Below are positions 9,566-18,913 of a stretch of DNA of 64,000 bases, in pieces. The position numbers and the translations under genes were made by a program. Source of the stretch: Paulinella micropora (Eukaryota > Cercozoa > Imbricatea > Euglyphida); NCBI GenBank assembly GCA_009731375.1, contig BJOX01000117.1, forward strand, positions 686,858 to 750,857, read 5' to 3'. Positions within the stretch are counted from its first letter, which is position 1, and each line of letters starts with the position of its first letter. Below the pieces are notes generated by a model, which was not told the origin of the DNA, did not search any database, and saw only the letters and a list, made by a program, of their open reading frames with translations.

Positions 9566-12500
9566 ATGTCGCAATATAAATCCTTACTAGGTTTATCAGA
9601 AATCGCAGTTGATAGTCTAGACATAAAAAACTTAGACCTTACCAACACTAATATTATTGGTTTAAACACAGACAGAGTGCCAGAAGATGCAGACCCCGTA
9701 AATCTTTATTTCACTGATAACCGCTTTGATACACGTCTCGCTTTAAAATCAACTAAGATATCAAAGAAGGAAAAAATTTATACTATACAGAGCAACGAGT
9801 TAGGGATAATGACGAAGTCAAAGCCTCAACTCAACACCGCTCTAATACTTCTTATCCGCACCAAACCAGTTTATACAATTTGATAGGCACAAACATATTT
9901 GCGCAAGCAAGCGGTCAATACTTAACTTACAACGATGTAGAAGGCAAATGGAAGAATACCGCCCTCGGTTCAATGGACACACTCTCTGATGTAGTCATTA
10001 CAGCACCAGTGGCGATGAATAGTTATCTAACATATAACTCAATAAACTGGGTAAATAAAACATTTCCGATAAATGGTGATGAAACAGGCAACATTAGTAT
10101 GGGAAGGAAGAATATAACAGGAGTTAATTTACTAAATACCAAAGATGTTGATGAATGGATATTTGAGCATCAAGACAATAATAATAAGATGTCAGCGAGT
10201 GGAAGTATAGACTCACATAGCGATGTGCTAATAACGGGCACACCAGCAGATAACCAACTGATTATGTATAGCACGGGGCAATGGAGAAACACCACACCAC
10301 CTTTTCTTAGATTAGACGGCACAGCCAGTATGACGGGAGGACTAAATATGAATGGTTATGCTATTTCGGGTGCTTCTACGTATAATGGAATTAATCTAAC
10401 TAATCTCGCAGTTGATGGTTCGGTGGTCAAACTAACAGGAGACCAAACCATAGCAGGAATTAAAACATTTAGCAGTATAATAAATGCTAGTGCGGGTATT
10501 GATATGAAAAGCCAAAGCATAACAAATGTTAATCTTGTTGATGGCGTGGATGTTTCTACTCTTGACACTTCTGTCGTTAAACTAACAGGAGACCAAACCA
10601 TAGCAGGGAATAAAAAAATTACATCAACTTTGGAAGTAAGTGGTTCATCCAATCCTACTACTTTTGACTGCATCGGTATCGCATTTGATACAAAAATAGG
10701 AATGATTGCCGCACAAAAAACAGCAACACCGACTTGGTATCCGATACAAATAACGGGTTCGTATGTAGAGTTATATTCAGGTAATACTTTAATTATAACC
10801 GCAACTGGCACTACACTATCTTTGAATAACAACAAAATAACAAACTTAGCCACACCATCAGCAACAACGGACGGAGCAAATAAAAGTTATGTTGATACAA
10901 AAGACGGGCAAAATGTGAAACTAACAGGAAACCAAACAATAGCAGGAATTAAGACATTTAGCAGTGGCCTTGAAATAACAGGAAATTCAACGAATGCGAC
11001 AACAAAAGGAACATTCGTGGTTTTTAACTCCACAGCCAATATAGGAACTATCGGATGCCTTGATATGGGCACNNNNNNNNNNNNNNNNNNNNNNNNNNNN
11101 NNNNNNNNNNNNNNNNNNNNNNNNNNNNNGGTTGGGTAAATGCTTCGGGGCTAGATTGTAATAGTAGCAAAATAGCCAACCTTGGAACTCCGACATTATC
11201 AACAGACGGAGCGACAAAAGGGTATGCGGACACATTGGAGGGGCAAAATGTAAAACTAACAACAGACCAAACCATAACAGGAAGTAAAACATTTAATGGG
11301 GCGAGCACTACAATAAAATATCTAACTTTAACGAACAATGCTGATTTTAATAATCAAACTATCACTAATGGCGGAAATATCACATATAATGGGGCGAGGA
11401 TATTAAACCAAAATGGAGGGGACATATTCTTTTCACAGACATCAGGTGATTATCAGTATTTCTTATTTACTCTAAATACTGCTACAAGTGGAACCGCGAA
11501 CCAAAGAGGTTATGTATTCACGAATGTAGCATCTGATGTAAAAGGAGCAGGACTTTATATTTCAAAACTTTTGGATAATAAAAGTGCTTCGTCTGACATT
11601 GTCCGTTTTAACAATGCTGGCGGTATGCGATTTTATGGGGACTTAGATATGAACTTAAACAACATAACAAATGGTGGAACAATAACGGGAACATCAATTA
11701 CTTCAACTGCGGGGATATCAACAACTACAATGGCAACAAGCGACAAAATAACAACAGCACTAGGCAAACCGATAATCATAGGGAACAACGTAAAACAAGT
11801 AGGAGCAACAGGAGGTTTAGAAATATACGGCACGGCATCTAATATCACTGGGCCGCACATACAAATAGTTACTACTCAAGACAATAATCCAGCCTTTTAA
11901 TTACTAACTTGGTCACACGACAATATAGGTATAAGTTTTGATGCTTACTTTAATGGCACGAATTGGATATCAACCCACGGAACATCAAATTATCGGATTC
12001 AAAAAAACGGAGGCAAATTAGATTTCTCGTATGCGAATATAGCTGCTGGAAATAGTATAAGTTGGACTGGCGCCATGAACATAGATAACACTGGTTTATT
12101 AACAACAAAGAAAATAACGGCAACAGACACAATAACAACAGCATCAGGCAAACCAATAATCATAGGAAACACAACAAAATCAGCATATGGGGCGACAGGC
12201 GGATTAGAATTATACGGAACGGCGAGTAATATAGGAGGGGCACACTTACAGGCAGTAATATCCACAGATGCTTATCCAACATTCCAATTATTGAATTGGG
12301 CACACGACAATATAGGTATAAGTTTTGATGCTTATTATGACGGCTCAAACTGGAAATCAAGTAATTCTGGCTCAAACTTTCAAATATACAAAGTCTCAAA
12401 CAAACTTGCTTTTTATTATAATACTGGAACAACAGCGGGAAATAATATAACTTGGACTGAGGCGATTAACATTAATACATCGGGAGAGTTAGTCATCCCA

Positions 12501-13094
12501 ACAGCATCCAGCGGTTTTTTAACCATACGAAAAAGACCCGTTTCTACCGTTGACGCACAACTATATTTTAAATCGGGAGGATATACGAATTATGGAGTAA
12601 TTGTTTCTTCTACTGGTTTGCTTCACGCTTGGACTACTTCAAACTCTACTACTGGTGAGCCGTCTGGCACTTATAATTATATTCCCCTCAATGGTGCTTG
12701 GACAAACTCATCGGACAGGAGGCTAAAATCAGATATTAAAACATTAGACTGCGGGGGTTGTTGTGAGAAACTAATAAAAATAAATTGTTGTTCATATTAT
12801 TTGAAATCAGACGAAAAGAAAGAACACAAGAACCACGGATTTATAGCAGATGAAGTTAAAAAAGTATTTCCAGAATTTGTGTCTGAAAGTGGAATAAAAG
12901 CGGACGATGGAGATGGCTACCTTGAAGGCATAACATATACAAGTTTTGTACCAATATTAGTCAGTGCTTTTCAACACATGGCGGAAAAGGTAGTTAATTT
13001 AGAAAAAGAAAATAAAAATCTTATGAATATACTACAAGACCAAGCAAATCAATTAGCAGAAATCAGAGTGGCCGTTCTTGATAATGTCAAATAA
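9566..13094 (+). pseudogene. Phage-like fibre with S74 autochaperone domain, interrupted
   Basis: This is a long fibre-type protein (about 1,170 codons) for host attachment. The N-terminus (MSQYKSLLGL) carries a YFTDNRFDTRL module that is repeated many times in element 2. Next come several copies of a VKLTGDQTIAGIKTFS repeat (about 10430, 10575, 10915, 11250), a motif common in bacteriophage tail fibres, and then two related knob-like segments (about 11760 and 12150). The C-terminal domain has SSDRRLKSDIK (about 12710), the Ser-Asp signature of the S74 intramolecular chaperone, which in phages trimerises and then cleaves itself off. A coiled-coil end follows. Breaks: a lost A near 9752, an N gap at 11073-11129, and an in-frame TAA at 11898-11900 where the sister repeat has CAA. 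Confidence 0.85.
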
Positions 13095-13437
13095 TACAAC
13101 TAGACTTCACAGACCCCCACCTATTATGGATATGGATGGCGAACTAACTCCAGAATTAAAGTCTCGTGTTCTTGAAGTAGAACTAAAGACTGAGGAGAAA
13201 AAAATAGAGCACGAATTGGAAGATAACTGGAATTGTTGTTGTATAAAAAACAGACCGACAGACAGCCGACTTATTAAATACTTATTTCAAATGGGTATCA
13301 TTATTGCCATTATAACCCTTTGTATCGTGAGGCTATCTGAAAAGAACTTGCCATGCGAGGTTGCTAACACTTATGTCGGTATTTTAACATTGCTTATCGG
13401 CATTTGCCTTCCTTCGCCTTCTAGTTCAAAGAAGTGA
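13084..13437 (+). CDS. Conserved two-helix membrane protein
   Basis: The start is ATG 13084, overlapping the fibre stop. The first 60 residues are soluble and charged, with a Cys triplet (NCCC). Two transmembrane segments follow (about GIIIAIITLCIV and YVGILTLLIGICL), and the protein ends PSPSSSKK. The element 2 homologue (40454-40794) is almost identical through the membrane region, including the end. Small proteins of this form recur in Polinton-like viruses and giant viruses; a virion-membrane or release function is possible but unproven. The stop TGA is part of the palindrome that follows. Confidence 0.75.
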   Translation: MSNNTTRLHRPPPIMDMDGELTPELKSRVLEVELKTEEKKIEHELEDNWNCCCIKNRPTDSRLIKYLFQMGIIIAIITLCIVRLSEKNLPCEVANTYVGILTLLIGICLPSPSSSKK

Positions 13438-13567
13438 TATTTATCAACTTCACTCTCATTCGCTTCGCTCATTCTCTTTTGTTGATAAATATCTTGAAAA
13501 GTAAAAACGATGTTTGAAAAACACACGAGAATGAGTGAAACGAATGAGAGTGTGGATTTTCAAATAT
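13436..13567. terminator. Palindromes between two convergent gene ends
   Basis: A type I palindrome (GATATTTATCAAC ... GTTGATAAATATC, 13436-13493) is followed by a second one (TTTGAAAA ... TTTTCAAA, about 13513-13565). The second one's loop is the type I loop sequence inverted. The palindromes supply the TGA of the membrane protein and the final Ile-stop of the cysteine-rich gene. In element 2 the same two genes overlap directly, so these palindromes look inserted. Confidence 0.75.
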
Positions 13568-13817
13568 CACATTCATATAAAGTAGTTTTATACCAAGAAG
13601 CATCATTACCTGCACAGAATAAAGGAATACTTTCGCTAAATGACCGACAATCGTTTAAACCATTGTTAATATAAATACAAGTAAAATTATTATTTAGACC
13701 CGATTGAATACAATGAATACAATTCGCCGTTTTCTTACCAAAATCTCTATTTAAAATGAAAAAATCACACATAGTCCGAGCAATAGTTGAGCACACAAAT
13801 AATAATATTAATAACAT
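13560..13817 (-). CDS. Small secreted cysteine-rich protein
   Basis: The 85-residue product starts at ATG 13817. A hydrophobic N-terminal stretch of about 13 residues (MLLILLFVCSTIA) reads as a signal peptide, followed by a mature domain of about 70 residues. The conserved cysteine pattern is CDF, CIHCIQ, C, C, C and a final YEC. The element 2 homologue (40205-40465) keeps the signal, all these cysteines and the SWYK..LYEC end. It is encoded antisense inside the virion gene block in both elements. Disulphide-rich secretion suggests action on the host surface or in an endomembrane, but the function is unknown. Confidence 0.75.
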   Translation of the reverse strand: MLLILLFVCSTIARTMCDFFILNRDFGKKTANCIHCIQSGLNNNFTCIYINNGLNDCRSFSESIPLFCAGNDASWYKTTLYECDI

Positions 13818-13842
13818 TTTTATATATTATATTATATAATTT

Positions 13843-14205
13843 ATGAGTGAGTTCAAATACCAAAAGATTATTTTTCTAAGCAATGATTTTGCTGGAGGAA
13901 GCAAAACATTTAATAAAAATATCCAAATGTCATTCACACCAACCAAACTGAATATAAAGTTTATCCACTATATGAACGACCAGACCGAAACCAAAACCAG
14001 AATTCTTTACATGGATAGAATTGGAATTATTGGAACATTTGCGGACAGCACTACAGCAAACATTTCAAATCTCGGTTATAATTTGGGGGTTGTCGGATGG
14101 ACTGACGGACAATATACATTTAAAGTCCTTGAAACTGACAGCGGAAATATTGATACAGGAAATTTAGCAGGCCGAATTGTTGTATGCCTAGAATTCGTAG
14201 GGTAG
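13843..14205 (+). CDS. Conserved 120-residue putative virion protein
   Basis: The product is predicted all-beta and carries the segments FKYQKIIFLS, NIQMSFTPT, FIHYMND and DRIGIIGTFADS. The element 2 homologue (39828-40200) is about as long and strongly similar. It lies directly before the packaging ATPase in both elements. Size and beta-rich character would suit a minor capsid, cement or spike protein. No named family is recognised. Confidence 0.7.
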   Translation: MSEFKYQKIIFLSNDFAGGSKTFNKNIQMSFTPTKLNIKFIHYMNDQTETKTRILYMDRIGIIGTFADSTTANISNLGYNLGVVGWTDGQYTFKVLETDSGNIDTGNLAGRIVVCLEFVG

Positions 14206-14211
14206 GTGAAT

Positions 14212-14305
14212 ATCTCCCACATGTGGGAGATTACCCACAATGTTGTGAATTTTATTCACAACGAATTCGTTGCGTAGCAACAATGTATGAATTTAGAAAT
14301 TCATA
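14212..14305. promoter_or_regulatory. Cluster of four hairpins before the ATPase gene
   Basis: The stems are ATCTCCCAC/GTGGGAGAT (14212-14231), TTGTGAAT/ATTCACAA (14243-14261), GTTGC/GCAAC (14269-14281) and TATGAATTT/AAATTCATA (14286-14305). Just after the cluster lies TATTTTTGGCTTAG. In element 2 that sequence is the very end of the preceding gene (TTTTTGGCTTAA). The cluster therefore seems to have entered at that gene's 3' end and displaced its last codons. Confidence 0.7.
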
Positions 14306-14329
14306 ACTATTTTTGGCTTAGAATATAGC

Positions 14330-15141
14330 ATGGAAAAGATTAATAGCATTAAGGTGAAGCCAGTAAAACAAGAGGGTGATGGAAATAAAAAAGCAAAAGG
14401 TTATAAATTATTCAACGAGCCGTATGCCAATATATTTCTACTTGCCCGTAAGAAGAGCGGTAAGACGACAGCACTCTTTGAAATACTGAAACGGACGACA
14501 GACAGAAAAACCCGCATTGTCATTATTGCTTCAACAATACACAAGGATTACATTTATAAAGCAATGGTTAAGCACTTTAAGAACAGAGGCAACCCGATGG
14601 CAATATATACCTTTCTTAAATCGGATGGTGTAAATGTTATAGACTATGAACTTGACAAACTGAACAAACCAGATGAAGAGCAGGAGGGCGAAATCAAAGA
14701 TAAAGAACCTATGGAGAAACCGCAATTTCTTTATTTTGGAAAAGAAAAGAAACAGATAAAGGAGGCACCAAAAGAACGACCCAGCAAGTATATTTCTCCA
14801 GAGGTTGTTTTTGTTTTGGCTGATTTAGGGAGTGGATTAAGAGACAAGTCCGTAAGCGATTTGTTAAAAAGAACAGACACTATAAATCAAAGGTGATTAT
14901 GTCAAGTCAGTATCTGAACGACCTACGGCCAGAAGCCATTAAGCAGTTAGATAATTTATTAATCTTTCCAAGCCAGTCTCAGGATAAAATGGAACTCGTG
15001 TATAAACACTTAGACTTATCTTTTGATTTTGATTACTTTCTTCAAAAGTATCACGAAGCAACAAAGGAACGATTTAATTTTCTTTATGTTTCAAGTGTTG
15101 ATGATGAATTACGGAAGAATTTCTCACAAAGATTTAAATAA
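14330..15141 (+). pseudogene. A32-like (FtsK/HerA superfamily) genome-packaging ATPase, frameshifted
   Basis: This motor would pump DNA into the capsid. Walker A reads ARKKSGKTT (about residue 43 on). Walker B reads VFVLADLGSG, whereas element 2 has VFVLDDLGSG, so the first acidic residue is Ala here. The first frame stops at 14896. A one-base shift in the A run at about 14868 leads into NRHYKSKV and the C-terminal part starting near 14900 and ending at 15141. The element 2 copy is also broken within about 15 bases of this point, but by a different base loss. An AT-rich GAATATAG stretch lies right before the start. Confidence 0.85.
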
Positions 15142-15179
15142 TATTTTTAGAATTAATAAATATTTTTTTTCATAGTATA

Positions 15180-15524
15180 ATGGTAGTTAAAACAACTCGT
15201 GTTGAAGTCATTCCAACAATTGGCAAACGAACTATTAACTCAAGCACAATGGCTGGAGGTAAAAAAGTATCTCGGACAAGTCCGAGATTGTCTGGTCGCA
15301 AGAAGAAGCAAGGAGGCAAGGGACAGGCTGGCGGTAAAATTAACTGGGCAAAGGTTGGTAAGACAGCAATGGCGGTGAATAAATTTCTTCGTGATAACAA
15401 GATTATTTCAAAGACTGCGAATGCGCTTGGTGATGTCGGGGTTCCATATGCGTCTCGTATAGGCTCTACCGCCGCGAAACTTGGATATGGTAGGCAGAGC
15501 GGACGTGGCGCCTTAAAGTTTTGA
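15180..15524 (+). CDS. Small basic protein with conserved GYG tail
   Basis: The 114 residues (or 91 from the internal ATG at 15249, which aligns with element 2's start) are very rich in Lys and Gly at the N-terminus (KKKQGGKGQ). A helix-like segment follows, then DVGVPYASRIGS and KLGYGRQSGRG. The element 2 homologue (38646-38888) shares the motif DVGVPYADRVARAAAKQGYG. It lies between ATPase and coiled-coil protein in both. It resembles the small basic core proteins of adenovirus-like capsids (protein X or VII type) in size and charge; that comparison is by analogy only. Confidence 0.7.
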   Translation: MVVKTTRVEVIPTIGKRTINSSTMAGGKKVSRTSPRLSGRKKKQGGKGQAGGKINWAKVGKTAMAVNKFLRDNKIISKTANALGDVGVPYASRIGSTAAKLGYGRQSGRGALKF

Positions 15525-15572
15525 AAAAATATCAATTGAAATTATTGGGAAATATTGTTTTGCTGATATAGT

Positions 15573-16930
15573 ATGTCGGCTAAGACTAAGCGAATAAAAA
15601 AGGCAAAGGTAAGACACCGCGGGTTTATAGAAATAAAAGCGGGAAGCCGTATATTATCCAGAAGGGCAAAAAATATTATCTTAATTTTGGTAAGAAAACA
15701 AATGATATAAGCACACTTCAAATCGTTAAACTTTTTATGAAATACTTGAGCAGACCAAAAGCAAAGAAAAAAACAAAGAAGGAAGACTTAAGAAAAGTCC
15801 AGAGCCTGTCAGAGATTGAGCAAAATACTAGAACCGCCATTAATGACCACTTAGACAAAATCAGAAAGGAGAAATACGAAAAGATTGATGAGATAGACCA
15901 AAAAGAGAAAAAAGCACGAGTTGATGCTGAAGAGGAGAAGACGAGGCAAGAGCGTCGCGTAGACACAGATACTAAGGAAAGGCAGGATGAGTTAGCAAGG
16001 ATACACCGCAATGAACTATCCGATATCAAGGAACGACAAGAACAAAAAGACAGAGAACTAAGAAGGGAGCAAAACTCATAGATGATGTAAAATATGAAGA
16101 AGACAGAAAAAATAGGATACAAGCATTACCACCAGTTCAATATCAATATATTATGCCACCACAATATGGACAGCCACAAGCACCGCCACAATTTGGAGCA
16201 CCGCCACAAGCACCGCCATTAGGAGCACCACCCCAAGCACCACACTTACCTAATTTAGGAGATGAAGCACGATTGAAAACGAAAGAGCAATATGAGGAAG
16301 AAAAAAAGCAAAATCATAAAGATATTGAAACACTGAAATTAGCAGGATATACAGATAAGTTCATAAAAAAGATGAGTCGTAAAGACTTACAAAAAGCCAG
16401 TCAAGATATTCAGATGGCTATAGCCACAGCGACATCTTTAGAGGAACAGAAAAAGTTAGCAGAAGAATATAAAGAAAAACTTGAAAAGGAAGAAAAGAAA
16501 GCAGAAGAAAAGGGTAAGCATTTTGAACATTTACAAATTAATCAATTTTTAATATCAGCATTTTCAAAAACTTATCATCCAAACATTACTATAAAAGAGT
16601 TAGCACAGGCTTTAAAAAAGAGACTAGATAGTGATGGACATAAAAAATTAAATTACAAAGACACTTCAAAGTGGATTATTGACATGATTAAAAGGTTTAA
16701 TATTGATGTTGGAAATGAAAAGGAAAACGTAAAAAGAAAAGTAGCGGATTATGCTAGATATGAAGAGTATATTGGTATTAATGAGCAAAAAGGTACTGGA
16801 GGGGATTTCACCCCCTACCATAACCCCCAAGCGTCGCGTAGACACTGGAGCAAAGACATTAGAAGAATTAATTGATAAAGTATTTTCAATCAAAATAATT
16901 AAAAAATATCTATCCCGCAATGATTGGAAG
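15573..16930 (+). pseudogene. Long coiled-coil protein, several frameshifts
   Basis: Alignment to the intact element 2 protein (37536-38594, 352 residues) shows the order of parts. They are a basic N-terminus with YRNKSGKPYII and YLNFGKKTNDISTLQIVKLF, a long charged coiled coil (about 15790-16075), a Pro/Gln/Ala-rich insert (16153-16260), another charged helix region, and a C-terminal segment ending near IIKKYLSRNDW. The frame shifts near 15612, 16075 and 16800. Unlike element 2, no stop separates it from the protease region, so the last frame reads straight through. It probably acts as a capsid scaffold or core protein, inferred from its position. Confidence 0.65.
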
Positions 16931-16936
16931 CACACA

Positions 16937-17692
16937 ATGAATAAAAAGGATTTTGTAAAAACTCTAACTAGCAAAATGGCTATAGAACCAAATGTGGATA
17001 AACAAGTTTCAGCGGATTTAAATGTTGATGAAGGGATGCCACCCCCTACCATACCCCCTACGATTACCGCATCATTAGAACAACCACAGCCAGAGCCACA
17101 GCAACCAGAGCCAGAGCCACAGCAACCAGAGCCAGAGCCACAGCAACCAGAGCCAGAGCCACAGCAACCAGAGGAACAACATGGTGATGGTCGCGGTTTA
17201 ATGACTAATGAAATAGATGATATAATGAAAAAATATGGATGGTATCTCGGAGCAATAGCCAGCGATGAAATCTACAAACTAAATCCAGAAAAAAGAAAGC
17301 GATACGGATTTATTATGAATTTAGATAATCACAAACAAGTGGGGTCTCATTGGATTGCTATATGGGTAAGTCTGGATAAAGACAGAAGTGTTGAAGTGTA
17401 TGACCCATTAGCGCTTTACCAACCAACGGAAGACTTTCAACAACAAATGAAACAACTAATTGATAAAAGCCACCCCGATAGTTATTTATTAATGAAGGTT
17501 AATCAAGTAAAAGAGCAGAGCGATACCAGTGATACCTGCGGATGGTTTGCTATGAGGTTTTTAATGGAGCGGGCGAAAGGTGTAAGGTTTAAATTCGCCA
17601 GTGGTTTCACAGACCTAAAAGAAGACGAAGCAGAAAAGTTAAAAGCACAAAATGGATATGGAGATGGTGAGGGGTTTAATACATTTATCTAA
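16937..17692 (+). CDS. Adenain-like cysteine protease (Ulp1/C5 fold) with Pro/Glu/Gln linker
   Basis: The capsid-maturation protease has about 251 residues from ATG 16937. After a variable N-terminus comes a tandem linker of PEPQQPE units (about 17085-17170). The catalytic domain shows His in GSHWIAIW, Asp in EVYDPLA, the oxyanion Gln in VKEQSD, and Cys in DTCGWFAMR, the expected order for this family. Element 2's copy (36765-37487) keeps all of them with a TEEQP-type linker. The frame is open upstream into the coiled-coil gene, so a fusion is possible here. The 3' end runs into a type I palindrome. Confidence 0.9.
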   Translation: MNKKDFVKTLTSKMAIEPNVDKQVSADLNVDEGMPPPTIPPTITASLEQPQPEPQQPEPEPQQPEPEPQQPEPEPQQPEEQHGDGRGLMTNEIDDIMKKYGWYLGAIASDEIYKLNPEKRKRYGFIMNLDNHKQVGSHWIAIWVSLDKDRSVEVYDPLALYQPTEDFQQQMKQLIDKSHPDSYLLMKVNQVKEQSDTSDTCGWFAMRFLMERAKGVRFKFASGFTDLKEDEAEKLKAQNGYGDGEGFNTFI

Positions 17693-17694
17693 AA

Positions 17695-17833
17695 GATAGT
17701 TATCAACTACACTCTCATTCGTTTCACTCATTCTCGTTTGTTTTACAAATATCGTATCCTATTTAATTTTTTCCAAAATAAAAAACGATGTTTTAGAATA
17801 AGCGAGAGTGATAACGAAAGCGCTATTCTAAAA
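17695..17833. promoter_or_regulatory. Type I then type II palindromes between protease and penton genes
   Basis: A degenerate type I copy (17695-17752) follows the protease stop. A type II copy (17791-17833, TTTTAGAATA ... TATTCTAAAA) comes 11 bases before the penton start. This shows the arrangement seen elsewhere: type I after a stop, type II before a start. Confidence 0.7.
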
Positions 17834-17844
17834 TATCTATATCA

Positions 17845-18656
17845 ATGGAATACAAAGGTGGGAGAAGTAGTAGTATCTATTACATAAATAGCAAAAACCG
17901 AATAACGGGGACAGACAGCGACTTTACACACGAAGTCAATATGAAGGGGCTAGACAATCCAACACATTGTAAAATTCTTCATATTTATGTGCCGAAGTCG
18001 TATTACTCTGTGGCTTCACCATATAATACTTTTACTATTAGCGAAGACGGGTATGAGGCTTTAATTACGATACCTGAGGGAAACTACACAATGAACAATC
18101 TAAAAAATAAGTTGTCTGAGATACTGACGGCAGACAGCCCAAATAATTATACTTATGTGGTATCAAGTAATAATACCAACATAGACCCAGAAGACGGCAA
18201 ATTAACATTCAGTGTGTCAGAGAATAAAGGTATTCAACCGCGGTTTATATTTGATGCCAATACCCGCATTCACGAGGTTATGGGTTTTGATAGAAACTCA
18301 ACATATTTCTTTGCTAATGATTTTATTAAATCGCCAATGTAATTATTCTAACTGGTGAAAAAACTTTGTATCTTCAATCAGACTTAGTGAATGAAGGAGA
18401 TAATCACGTTCTACAAGAAATATACACAGCCAACGAAATTCCATTTGGTTCTGTCATTTATGACGGCTCTGGAAGCGAATACGGGAAGACATTATCTGCG
18501 AGTTCAAACAATGTATTTAGGTTTTACTTGACGGACGAAAACGACCAAGCAATAAATCTTAATGGTTTGGGAATAGTTATGACATTATTGGTTTATCGTG
18601 AAACTAATTACTTTAGTTTATTTAATTCATTCTTCAATCTGTTGAAAGCGATGTGA
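17845..18656 (+). pseudogene. Penton-type minor capsid protein, frameshifted
   Basis: It is homologous to the intact 271-residue protein at 35906-36721. The N-terminus (GGRSSSIYYINSKNR) leads into the segments YNTFTISEDG, NNLKNKLSEIL and RIHEVMGFDR. The end carries LYLQSDLVN, IPFGSVIYDG, YLTDENDQ and NYFSLFNSFFNLLK. The pairing of a QSDLV/LQEI segment with a late DEN segment matches the single-jelly-roll penton proteins of Polinton-like viruses, as I recall the family. A one-base loss near 18338 breaks the frame. The stop TGA is supplied by the type I palindrome. Confidence 0.8.
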
Positions 18657-18808
18657 TATTTATCAACTTCACTCTCATTCGCTTCGCTCATTCTCGTTTA
18701 TTGATAAATATCAAAAAAACGATGTTTTAGAATAAGCGAGAAATCTTGCGATTAGCAAGATAGAAGCGCAATTCTAAAATATCAATTAATTTTGATTTAA
18801 TTATTTTT

Positions 18809-18860
<52 letters not shown>
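18655..18860. promoter_or_regulatory. Type I and type II palindromes plus AT repeat before the capsid gene
   Basis: Type I (18655-18712) starts at the penton stop codon. Type II (18725-18779, TTTTAGAAT ... ATTCTAAAA with nested TCTTGCGATTAGCAAGA) follows. Then comes a TA dinucleotide run (about 18812-18856). The major capsid start is at 18914, so this is the likely upstream regulatory region of the most abundant protein. Confidence 0.7.
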
Positions 18861-18913
18861 CATAATAGATTGTGAATTAGTTTATTTACGCTACGTCAAA
18901 AAAAGAAAAAAAA

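Noticed and set aside
14868-14900. Programmed ribosomal frameshift shared by both packaging ATPases
   Set aside because: The breaks lie close together but arise from different lost bases (an A run in element 1, TACAGTC in element 2). No common slippery heptamer is present in the correct frame.
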